Below are positions 57,901 through 64,000 of a stretch of DNA of 64,000 nt, piece after piece (position 1 is the first letter of the stretch; the number at the start of each line of letters is the position of its first letter). Under the pieces are notes generated by a model. The model did not search any database. It was not told where the DNA came from and saw only the letters and a program-made list of their open reading frames with translations. This DNA is from Lachnospiraceae bacterium (GTDB lineage Bacteria; Bacillota; Clostridia; Lachnospirales; Lachnospiraceae), in NCBI GenBank assembly GCA_900751785.1, contig CAADSM010000030.1, positions 1 to 64,000 of the forward strand, in the 5' to 3' direction. A program made the translations under genes and the position numbers.

Positions 57901-58306
57901 CATCCATGGCGACAAGGAGATGAAGATCGGACTGAGCAGGATGATCCGCAAGAACTCGGGCGGCGAGGGACAGAACCCGCTGTATATCGCTCTTCTGGCC
58001 AGCTTCGCGCAGGTGTACCGCATCAATCTATCGCCGAAGATCCGCCGCGCGCCCACGATCCGGCTGGTCGTTCTCGACGAGGCGTTCTCCAAGATGGATG
58101 CAGAGAAGGTGGCAAGCTGTATCTCCCTGATCCGGGGGCTGGGTTTCCAGGCAGTCATCAGCGCGACGAACGACAAGATCCAGAACTATCTGGAAAATGT
58201 AGATAAGACATTTGTGTATGCAAATCCGAATAAAAAGCATATCTCGATCCAGGAATTTGAGAGAGAAGACTATGATCTGCTTCGAAAGGAGGAAACGGCA
58301 GTATGA
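54935..58306 (+). CDS. JetC-like (MukB-type) SMC ATPase
   Basis: The SMC motor of the complex. From ATG 54935 (GTGAGGAGG upstream) it has 1123 residues: Walker A GHSGSGKST at 38-46, long coiled-coil arms (about 230-400 and 600-870) around a hinge-like region (about 445-600), and the C-terminal head with the signature SGGEGQNP (about 1008) and Walker B RLVVLDEAFSKMD (about 1042-1054). The family bundles or extrudes DNA using ATP. It overlaps the phosphodiesterase gene by 4 bp. Confidence 0.85.
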   Translation: MLEKKQPFKALSKICLNNWHYIDRKILSFSEGVNFFTGHSGSGKSTVIDAIQIVLYANTDGRGFFNKAAADDSDRSLIEYLRGMVNIGENNESEYLRNKNFSSTIVLEFEQTDTREKQCVGVVFDVETSTNEIGRLFFWHTGGLLENQYRADRRCLTTGEVREYLQRSFPSDQYYCGPSNERFRRQLYDIYLGGLDMEKFPRLFKRAIPFRMNIKLEDFVKEYICMEKDIHIEDLQESVMQYGRMRSKIEETMREVGHLQEIAERYADYAAGNEAVEECDYEIEKLEILQMREKVSELKNRITERAEEQSRIETMKRRAEEKQEELRKEYEEVILRIADSGYSALEKELAGVNETLERLGNSRARWQKTAEGLSEWKQKDVTPNQTIWDIERFKAQDIDENALLRLKQSLASLRGSLEEDLKDAEAELKEIRKEEKAARDELKALRQGKKAYPRELEEARYELRNRLREKCGRVIPVQILADLLDVRDETWHNAVEGYLGNNKLLLVVEPAYAGAAMEVYRDMDKKKYSRAALLDTEKALEYSRHSAGAVPGSLAEEVTSKEDYIKAYVEYVLGSVMKCSTVEELRLQKIGITPDCMLYKGFRLQYINPDNYTRRAFIGETSMRQRIRRLEKRCQELQEKRIPLQEMKEEAGRMLRMESLAQPEEDYLQWMKDIDEISKWNERKIELSEEIIKLRDGAVSVWEEKKEQLLARQDEMKESLQKLQQTIWKIQSDGERYQKNYIEISNELNEKEKSFQENDNMEIKFKKYLENKRSSNLEYLREQRISDRASLENARNNAYSRLVERRTFYLKSYPNRTFSAMITENDPYDRLLSELQCDELEEYRQAAREQARTAVEHFKEDFIYKIRSAILEAYQMKDELNRIISRLDFGKDKYQFVITKNKGPDGRFYKMFMDDSLSINPAQLSGGMENQLNMFTMEHEEEYGEMMNELINIFIPPEDAAREELEEAKKTMEKYADYRTYLSFDMQQIIHGDKEMKIGLSRMIRKNSGGEGQNPLYIALLASFAQVYRINLSPKIRRAPTIRLVVLDEAFSKMDAEKVASCISLIRGLGFQAVISATNDKIQNYLENVDKTFVYANPNKKHISIQEFEREDYDLLRKEETAV

Positions 58307-58872
58307 AATTGATGATCGCATCTGATATTCACGGTTCTGCGCTGTACTGCGCGCAGATAATAGAGGCATATAAGAGAGAAGGAGCAGGACGCCTGCTTCT
58401 TCTGGGGGACATCCTTTACCATGGTCCCCGCAATGACCTGCCGGACGGCTATGCGCCGAAGGAGGTGATCGCCATGCTCAATCCGATGAGGAATGAGCTT
58501 CTCTGTGTGAGGGGAAACTGTGACACAGAGGTGGACCAGATGGTCCTCGATTTTCCAATCCTGGCAGATTACTGTTATGTGGAGCTGGAGGGGACGGCGA
58601 TCTTTGCCACGCACGGACATGTGTTCAATCCCGGACATCTTCCGCCGATGAAGGACGGCGATATCCTTCTGAACGGGCATACCCACATACCGGCATGTGA
58701 TGAGATCAAGGGAAAGGACGGCGGAACATACCGGTATCTGAATCCGGGATCTGTATCGATACCAAAGGAAGGCTCGGCCCACAGCTATATGATCTGTGAG
58801 AACGGAACATTTATATGGAAAAATCTTGACGGAGAGGAGTATATGAGATGGAAGACAGATTCGCACTCCTGA
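58303..58872 (+). CDS. YfcE-type metallophosphodiesterase
   Basis: A 189-residue calcineurin-like phosphodiesterase with all metal motifs: ASDIHGS, LLGDILYHGPR, VRGNCD, FATHGHVFNPG, NGHTHIPA and NPGSVSIPK. Such enzymes hydrolyse small phosphodiesters; the physiological substrate is unknown. It starts inside the end of jetC (ATGA overlap) and overlaps the next gene by 25 bp. JetD would be expected at this place in a Wadjet operon. Confidence 0.9.
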   Translation: MKLMIASDIHGSALYCAQIIEAYKREGAGRLLLLGDILYHGPRNDLPDGYAPKEVIAMLNPMRNELLCVRGNCDTEVDQMVLDFPILADYCYVELEGTAIFATHGHVFNPGHLPPMKDGDILLNGHTHIPACDEIKGKDGGTYRYLNPGSVSIPKEGSAHSYMICENGTFIWKNLDGEEYMRWKTDSHS

Positions 58873-59831
58873 TCGATGCGGACAATGTGTCTGCAAAATA
58901 TATCAAACCAATACTGGATGAGCTGTCCAAGTACGGCAATGTGACATACAAAAGGATCTACGGAGACTGGACGAAGACAAACAATGCGAGCTGGAAGGAG
59001 GAGCTGCTGCAGAACTCGATCACGCCGATCCAGCAGTTCAGCTACACACATGGCAAGAATGCCACGGATTCGGCGATGATCATCGACGCCATGGACATGC
59101 TCTATACGAGCGAGCTGGAAGGCTTCTGTCTGGTATCCAGCGACAGTGATTTTACAAAGCTGGCCAGCCGTCTGCGGGAGAGCGGCAAGACGGTGATCGG
59201 GATGGGAGAGGATAAGACGCCGTCGCCGTTCAGGAAGGCGTGCGATATTTTTACCGTGCTGGAGCTCCTTCTGGAAGATAATACGATGGAGAAAGAGGAG
59301 CGGAATACAAGCCATCATCCGCAGGAAAAAGAGCAGAAGAAAGAGAATGCGGTGTCCCGCGACCAGATCGAGGAGGCTGTGATCAAGATCATCACAGAAA
59401 ATCAGAATGACGACAGGGAGACCGGCCTTGGCGAAGTGGGAAGCCGTCTTGTCAAGCTGTATCCGGATTTTGACGTGAGGCGGTATGGATACAGTCTTCT
59501 GTCAAAATTCCTGGAGACATTCCCGAAGCTGAAGCTGATCCAGGAAGGGACGAAGGTGACGGTCACACTTTACGAGGACAAGAGCAAAAAAGAGAGGCTG
59601 GAAGAGTATATCATCCAGCAGATCCGGAGCAACGGGCGTTATGGGATCTCGCTGGGATCTCTGGGGAACAGGATCAGGATGAAGTTCGGCGACTTCAAGG
59701 TGAGAGATTATGGATTTTCTCAGTTCAAGCAGTATATCCAGAGCTTCCCGCAGGTAGAGCTTGAGGACGACGGCGAGCGGACGCGGGCAGTATATCAGAT
59801 GGGAGATGACTCCCGCCTCTATAAGCGATGA
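58848..59831 (+). CDS. NYN-domain nuclease-like protein with two LOTUS/OST-HTH domains
   Basis: A 327-residue protein. Residues 1 to about 145 form a NYN (PIN-like) domain with acidic residues in LLIDADNVSAKY, DSAMIIDAMD and SSDSDFTKLASRLRESG, as in LabA and Limkain-type RNases. A charged linker is followed by two OST-HTH/LOTUS modules (about 172-245, GSRLVKLYPDFDVRRYGYSL; about 255-320, GNRIRMKFGDFKVRDYGFSQ), which bind RNA. An RNA-cleaving or RNA-handling role is likely. It closes a unit of five overlapping genes. Confidence 0.88.
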   Translation: MEDRFALLIDADNVSAKYIKPILDELSKYGNVTYKRIYGDWTKTNNASWKEELLQNSITPIQQFSYTHGKNATDSAMIIDAMDMLYTSELEGFCLVSSDSDFTKLASRLRESGKTVIGMGEDKTPSPFRKACDIFTVLELLLEDNTMEKEERNTSHHPQEKEQKKENAVSRDQIEEAVIKIITENQNDDRETGLGEVGSRLVKLYPDFDVRRYGYSLLSKFLETFPKLKLIQEGTKVTVTLYEDKSKKERLEEYIIQQIRSNGRYGISLGSLGNRIRMKFGDFKVRDYGFSQFKQYIQSFPQVELEDDGERTRAVYQMGDDSRLYKR

Positions 59832-59968
59832 GTAACAGATTTGTATTAGTGGCGGGTGTCAACCTCCCATCTGATATACGCTCCGCGAGGATGCGCAGGG
59901 ATTCGAAGATGTATTATGTCAGCTAAAGCTGACTCGAATCCCGCGCCAAGACTCGCAAGCGAGTCTTG
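59782..59968. repeat. Cluster of inverted repeats after the NYN-LOTUS gene
   Basis: Three stems in a row: a perfect 16-bp inverted repeat 59790-59805/59864-59879 enclosing the stop codon; GGGATTCGA/TCGAATCCC (59898-59942) with an inner GTCAGCT-AA-AGCTGAC; and CAAGACTCGC-AA-GCGAGTCTTG (59947-59968). None has a T-run. Confidence 0.8.
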
Positions 59969-59990
59969 AAATTAGAGAATACTTTTGAGC

Positions 59991-60028
59991 AAAATGTCAA
60001 AAGGGTGTTAACCTTTTGACATTTTTTT
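59991..60028. terminator. Terminator before nadA
   Basis: A 14-bp perfect stem AAAATGTCAAAAGG (59991-60004) / CCTTTTGACATTTT (60012-60025) running into further T. It ends transcription from the JetABC/NYN operon ahead of the nad promoter. Confidence 0.8.
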
Positions 60029-60043
60029 GTAAAATCATGTGTC

Positions 60044-60072
60044 TTGTCACCTGTAAACTACAGTGCTATACT
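60044..60072 (+). promoter_or_regulatory. nad operon promoter with candidate NiaR operator
   Basis: TTGTCA (60044-60049), 17 bp, TATACT (60067-60072). The spacer holds a palindrome CTGTA-AAC-TACAG (60051-60063). Since niaR is the last gene of the operon, this is a plausible niacin-responsive repressor site; the operator assignment is inference. Confidence 0.55.
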
Positions 60073-60102
60073 AATGCGAAAAGGGTTGGAAGAGGTGTGG
60101 AC

Positions 60103-61008
60103 ATGACAGTCAGAGAAGAGATAGAGAAACTGAAGAAGGAGAAAAATGCGGTGATCCTGGCGCATTATTATGTCAGCCCGGAGGTCCAGGAGCTTGCGGA
60201 TTATGTCGGAGATTCGTTTTACCTGAGCAAGATCGCCGTCGGGCTTGAAGAGCAGACGATCGTATTCTGCGGTGTTTCCTTTATGGGAGAGAGCACGAAA
60301 GTGCTGAACCCGGAGAAGACCGTGCTGATGCCCGATGCTGCGGCGGACTGCGCCATGGCGCATATGGCGGATGTGGAGACGATCGAGAAGATGCGCAGGA
60401 AATATGAGGATCTCGCGGTCGTATGCTATATCAATTCAACTGCGGAGCTGAAGAGCCATTCTGACGTCTGTGTGACGTCGGCCAATGCGGTGCGGATCGT
60501 CAAGGCGCTTCCGAATAAGAATATCTTCTTTATTCCGGATCGGAATCTTGCGCACTATATAGCGGGGCTGGCGCCGGAGAAGAATTTTGTATACAACGAC
60601 GGGTACTGCCCTGTGCATGAGAAGATGCAGACTGCAGAGGTCCTGAAGGCGAAGGCAGAGCATCCGGCGGCGGAGGTGCTCACTCATCCGGAATGCCCTG
60701 CGGAGGTGCTTGAGATCTCAGATTACATAGGGAGCACGTCCGGGATCATCAGCTATGCAGGGAAGAGTGAGGCGGAAGAATTTATCATCTGTACGGAGAA
60801 TGGCGTCAGATATGAACTGGAAAAGCAGTATCCGGACAAGAAGTTCTGGTTTACAGACACAGAGCCTGTCTGTACGGATATGAAGATGATCACCCCGGAA
60901 AAGATACTCCATGTTCTTAAGACGGGGGAGAATGAAGTGAAGATGGAGGATGCTCTCAGGAAAACGGCGGAATATCCGCTGGAAAGAATGCTTGAGCTGG
61001 CAAAATAG
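60103..61008 (+). CDS. nadA: Quinolinate synthase NadA
   Basis: An Fe-S enzyme that condenses iminoaspartate with dihydroxyacetone phosphate to quinolinate. From ATG 60103 (AGAGGTG upstream) the 301 residues contain VILAHYYVSPEVQELAD, FCGVSFMGESTKVLNP, CYINSTAELKSHSDVCVTSAN and HPECPAEVLEISDYIGST, with cysteines in the conserved cluster positions. First gene of nadABC-niaR. Confidence 0.97.
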   Translation: MTVREEIEKLKKEKNAVILAHYYVSPEVQELADYVGDSFYLSKIAVGLEEQTIVFCGVSFMGESTKVLNPEKTVLMPDAAADCAMAHMADVETIEKMRRKYEDLAVVCYINSTAELKSHSDVCVTSANAVRIVKALPNKNIFFIPDRNLAHYIAGLAPEKNFVYNDGYCPVHEKMQTAEVLKAKAEHPAAEVLTHPECPAEVLEISDYIGSTSGIISYAGKSEAEEFIICTENGVRYELEKQYPDKKFWFTDTEPVCTDMKMITPEKILHVLKTGENEVKMEDALRKTAEYPLERMLELAK

Positions 61009-61048
61009 CTTGGAGAATATGCCGAGACGGCAGAAAGGGATGTTAAAT

Positions 61049-62266
61049 ATGGAAATGAATGCAGATGTAGTGATCGCCGGGACTGGAGTGGGCGGCCTGT
61101 TCAGCGCGCTGAACCTGCCTGCGGACAGAAAGATCATCATGATCACTAAGTCAGACCTGGAGAGCAGCGATTCGTTCCTGGCGCAGGGCGGGATCTGTGT
61201 CCTGCGCGATGAGGATGATTATGACAGCTGGTTCGAAGATACGATGCGTGCGGGGCACTATGAGAACAGGAAGGAATCCGTGGATATTATGATCAAAAAT
61301 TCCCGGGATGTCATCCACGATCTGATCGGATATGGCGTGGAGTTTCAGAAAAAGGACGGAGAGTATGCATTTACCAGAGAGGGGGCGCATTCAAGACCGA
61401 GGATCCTGTTCCACGAGGATATCACGGGAGAGGAGATCACGAGCAAGCTGCTTGCGCAGGTGAAAAAGCTTGAGAATGTTGAGATTTTTGAATATACTAC
61501 AATGACAGACATTATAGAGGAAGATGGAAGATGTGCGGGAATCCTTGCCACAGACGCCGACGGCAGAGAAATCACGATCCGTGCGGATTATACGATCTTT
61601 GCAAGCGGCGGGATCGGAGGGCTTTATCAGCATTCTACGAATTTCCCGCATCTCACAGGAGACGCGGTCGAGATATCCAAAAAGCACGGCATCCGGCTGG
61701 AGCATCTGGACTATGTGCAGATCCATCCGACGACGCTGTATTCTACAAAGCCGGGGCGCAGATTCCTGATCTCTGAATCTGTCAGGGGAGAGGGAGCGGT
61801 CCTTCTGGATAAAAATAAGGAGCGCTTTGTAAATGAACTGCTCCCGAGGGATGTCGTGACGAAGGCGATACAGGAGCAGATGAAAAAGGACGGCACGGAT
61901 CATGTGTGGCTGTCTATGGAAAGGATCGACAAGGAGACGATCATGGAGCACTTCCCGAATATCTACCAGCACTGTCTGGAAGAAGGATATGATGTGACGA
62001 AGGAGTGCATCCCGGTCGTTCCGGCGCAGCATTATTTCATGGGAGGGGTCTGGGTGGATTCTGACAGCAGGACTTCCATGGAGAACCTTTTTGCTGTGGG
62101 GGAGACCAGCTGCAACGGAGTCCACGGAGCAAACCGCCTGGCAAGCAACTCCCTTCTGGAAAGCCTTGTGTTTGCGAAGCGGGCGGCGAAGAAGATAGAA
62201 AGCGAGTTTAAAAATGCGGAAGCGTCTGATCCTGCGGAAAGCCCTGCGGAAGAACGCACTGCATAA
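61049..62266 (+). CDS. nadB: L-aspartate oxidase NadB
   Basis: An FAD enzyme that oxidises aspartate to iminoaspartate for NadA. From ATG 61049 (AAAGGGA upstream) the 405 residues include the FAD motif VVIAGTGVGGLFSALNL, DSFLAQGGICVLRD, ASGGIGGLYQHSTNFPHLTG, HPTTLY and NGVHGANRLASNSLLE. It lacks most of the C-terminal helical domain of longer homologues, as in other short clostridial forms. Confidence 0.95.
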   Translation: MEMNADVVIAGTGVGGLFSALNLPADRKIIMITKSDLESSDSFLAQGGICVLRDEDDYDSWFEDTMRAGHYENRKESVDIMIKNSRDVIHDLIGYGVEFQKKDGEYAFTREGAHSRPRILFHEDITGEEITSKLLAQVKKLENVEIFEYTTMTDIIEEDGRCAGILATDADGREITIRADYTIFASGGIGGLYQHSTNFPHLTGDAVEISKKHGIRLEHLDYVQIHPTTLYSTKPGRRFLISESVRGEGAVLLDKNKERFVNELLPRDVVTKAIQEQMKKDGTDHVWLSMERIDKETIMEHFPNIYQHCLEEGYDVTKECIPVVPAQHYFMGGVWVDSDSRTSMENLFAVGETSCNGVHGANRLASNSLLESLVFAKRAAKKIESEFKNAEASDPAESPAEERTA

Positions 62267-62304
62267 GAATATACTATGTAAGAAATGATATAGGAGAAAA
62301 AGAA

Positions 62305-63159
62305 ATGAATAAGATTATAATGACACTTCAATGTGACCACCTGATCCTGGAAGCACTGAGAGAAGATATATCCAGTGAAGACGTAAGCACGAATGCTGTG
62401 ATGAAAGAATATGTGAAAGGTGAAGTGGAGCTGATCTGCAAGCAGGACGGGATCATCGCCGGACTGGATGTGTTCCGCAGAGTGTTCGAGCTTCTGGACG
62501 AGAAGACCGAGGCAGAGTTTTACTGTAAGGACGGAGACGAGGTAAAGAAGGGACAGCTTATGGGAAGAGTGACAGGAGATATCCGAGTGCTTCTTTCCGG
62601 AGAGCGTGTTGCACTTAATTATCTCCAGAGAATGAGCGGGATCGCTACCTATACCCACTCTGTGGCGGAGCTGCTGAAGGGCAGCAGGACGAAGCTGCTC
62701 GATACGCGGAAGACAACGCCGAACATGAGAATTTTTGAGAAATACGCGGTCCGTGTGGGCGGAGGATATAATCATAGATATAACCTTTCTGACGGCGTCC
62801 TTCTGAAAGACAACCATATCGGAGCGGCGGGAAGCGTTACGCGGGCAGTGCAGATGGCGAAGGAATACGCGCCGTTCGTGCGGAAGATCGAGATCGAAGT
62901 AGAGAATCTGGATATGGTGAGAGAGGCAGTGGAAGCCGGGGCCGATATCATCATGCTCGACAATATGTCTGCGGATGAGATGAGAGAAGCTGTGCGTATC
63001 ATTGACGGCAGGGCGGAGACCGAGTGCTCAGGAAATGTGACGAAGGAGAACATCAGCCTTCTGACGGAAGTAGGAGTGGACTATATCTCCAGCGGAGCGC
63101 TGACACATTCTGCTCCGATACTTGACATTTCCATGAAAAACCTTCATGCTGTAGAGTAG
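62305..63159 (+). CDS. nadC: Nicotinate-nucleotide pyrophosphorylase NadC
   Basis: Converts quinolinate and PRPP to nicotinate mononucleotide. The 284 residues include LREDISSEDVSTNAV, LNYLQRMSGIATYT, DTRKTTPNMRIFEKYAVRVGG, LLKDNHI and the C-terminal VDYISSGALTHSAPILDISM. Third gene of the nad operon, 38 bp after nadB. Confidence 0.97.
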   Translation: MNKIIMTLQCDHLILEALREDISSEDVSTNAVMKEYVKGEVELICKQDGIIAGLDVFRRVFELLDEKTEAEFYCKDGDEVKKGQLMGRVTGDIRVLLSGERVALNYLQRMSGIATYTHSVAELLKGSRTKLLDTRKTTPNMRIFEKYAVRVGGGYNHRYNLSDGVLLKDNHIGAAGSVTRAVQMAKEYAPFVRKIEIEVENLDMVREAVEAGADIIMLDNMSADEMREAVRIIDGRAETECSGNVTKENISLLTEVGVDYISSGALTHSAPILDISMKNLHAVE

Positions 63160-63194
63160 CAGGATATCTTATATAGAAGAAAGGGAGATGCCGG

Positions 63195-63725
63195 ATGACG
63201 GGATCGGAGAGAAGAAATGCTATCATAAATCAGATCAGGAGCAGCAGTGCGCCTGTGCCGGGGAAATCGCTGGCGGCGTCCTACGATGTCAGCAGGCAGG
63301 TGATCGTGCAGGACATTGCGCTGATCAGGGCAGCGGGCTACGAAATCATATCTACGAACAGAGGGTACATCCTGAGCGAACCGTCTTCTGTAAGCCGTAT
63401 TTTTAAGGTGAGACATACGGACGGCCAGCTCGAGGAAGAGCTGTGTTCGATCGTGGATCTCGGCGGATGTGTGAAGAATGTAATGGTCAATCATAAGGTC
63501 TACGGGCATATGGAGGCGGATCTGAATATCACGTCGCGCCGTAAGGCCGCAGAATTTATCAAGGATATCAGGAGTGGAAAATCGAGTCCGCTGAAGAATA
63601 TCACGTCAGATTATCATTATCACGTGGTGGAGGCAGACAGCGAGGAGACGCTCGATCTGATCGAGGACATGCTCCGGGAGAAAGGCTTCCTGGTAGAACA
63701 GTCTGATAAGAGCTTGAAGATTTAA
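63195..63725 (+). CDS. niaR: Niacin-responsive transcriptional repressor NiaR
   Basis: A 176-residue repressor: an N-terminal winged helix (RRNAIINQIRSSSAPVPGKSLAASYDVSRQ, abbreviated by its SLAASYDVSRQVI core) and a C-terminal 3H domain (KVRHTDGQLEEEL, VNHKVYGHMEADL, DYHYHVVEAD) that senses niacin. Located last in nadABC, it presumably represses this operon through the palindrome near 60051. Confidence 0.92.
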   Translation: MTGSERRNAIINQIRSSSAPVPGKSLAASYDVSRQVIVQDIALIRAAGYEIISTNRGYILSEPSSVSRIFKVRHTDGQLEEELCSIVDLGGCVKNVMVNHKVYGHMEADLNITSRRKAAEFIKDIRSGKSSPLKNITSDYHYHVVEADSEETLDLIEDMLREKGFLVEQSDKSLKI

Positions 63726-63747
63726 GAGAAGAAATTGATTGAATTGG

Positions 63748-63780
63748 AGGGACAGTTCTTTTTGAAGGACTGTCCCTTTT
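63748..63780 (+). terminator. Terminator after the nad operon
   Basis: AGGGACAGT (63748-63756) pairs with ACTGTCCCT (63769-63777) and runs into TTTT. The stem shares GGGACTGTC with the terminator after gyrA. Confidence 0.85.
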
Positions 63781-63783
63781 GAC

Positions 63784-63812
63784 TTGCACCATACTCTTTT
63801 TTGCTTTACAAT
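63784..63812 (+). promoter_or_regulatory. Promoter of the last, partial gene
   Basis: TTGCAC (63784-63789), 17 bp, TACAAT (63807-63812), 45 bp before the start codon. Confidence 0.55.
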
Positions 63813-63856
63813 GAAAAAGGTAAGAGGGGGAGAAACCAAGTAAGGGGTGGTTTGAT

Positions 63857-64000
63857 ATGGAAGAAATTTCGAAATTACTGAAAGAAGTTTTAAATATAGA
63901 TTTTATCCGCGCGGTCATAAGTAATCCTGTCAAAAAAGAGGGCATAATAAAAGTAAGAGTCCGTCCTGTGGAGACGAAGGGCGAGCTGCATTTTCAACTG
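63857..64000 (+). CDS. Partial gene at the right edge, possibly SAM-dependent methyltransferase
   Basis: 48 codons are visible from ATG 63857 (AGGGG upstream), with no stop before the edge. The sequence MEEISKLLKEVL, then ISNPVKKEGIIKVRVRPVETKG, resembles the N-terminus of a clostridial class I SAM-dependent methyltransferase family, but the catalytic region lies outside the window, so the assignment is weak. Confidence 0.45.
   Translation, partial: MEEISKLLKEVLNIDFIRAVISNPVKKEGIIKVRVRPVETKGELHFQL

Overview
The window looks like the replication-origin region of a Lachnospiraceae-type Clostridia chromosome (inference from gene content, moderate GC, and families such as DUF3881, DUF4446, DUF5702, DUF6382 and BofA; no 16S is present). 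The origin lies at about 17.6-19.9 kb: rpmH is read leftwards, dnaA and dnaN rightwards, and DnaA boxes flank dnaA on both sides. Most genes left of this point are on the minus strand and most to the right are on the plus strand, so both arms are read away from the origin.

Left arm (right to left): rpmH-rnpA-yidD-yidC-jag, then mnmE-mnmG-rsmG (ribosomal protein, RNase P, membrane insertion, tRNA modification), a plus-strand alpha/beta hydrolase, two parS sites and the operon parA-parB-DUF4446-serS-DUF3881. The far left end is accessory and decayed: a tRNA-Arg, an N-terminally clipped DUF1016 nuclease, an IS66-like transposase remnant, a YibE/F membrane protein and a wrecked cell-wall phosphatase gene.

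Right arm: dnaA-dnaN-yaaA-recF-gyrB-(hairpin-rich spacer)-gyrA; a DUF2975/HTH/DUF4173 module; bofA; a Gram-positive Tad (type IVb) pilus operon of about 9 kb (TadZ-like, CpaF ATPase, TadB, a TadC with an extracytoplasmic Ig-like insert, Flp1 pilin, DUF5702, two TadE-like pseudopilins, prepilin peptidase, DUF6382, rhomboid); a histidine kinase, HIT hydrolase, ECF-like sigma factor, murG, an AT-rich DUF4367/secreted-protein islet; then pgi, pfk, dnaX-ybaB-recR and a split transketolase.

From 52.9 kb comes a tightly overlapping five-gene unit: JetA-, JetB- and JetC-like (Wadjet/MukBEF-type SMC) proteins followed by a YfcE phosphodiesterase and a NYN-LOTUS protein, with no JetD in sight. The window ends with nadA-nadB-nadC-niaR (de novo NAD synthesis with its regulator) and the start of a further gene.

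The most unusual signals are a perfect 27-bp inverted repeat flanking the ribosome binding site and start of a TadE-like pilus gene (candidate invertible switch), the JetABC operon lacking JetD but carrying a NYN-LOTUS gene, a 54-bp perfect palindrome centred on a parS site, an array of related hairpins between gyrB and gyrA, and a large imperfect inverted repeat beside an AT-rich islet.
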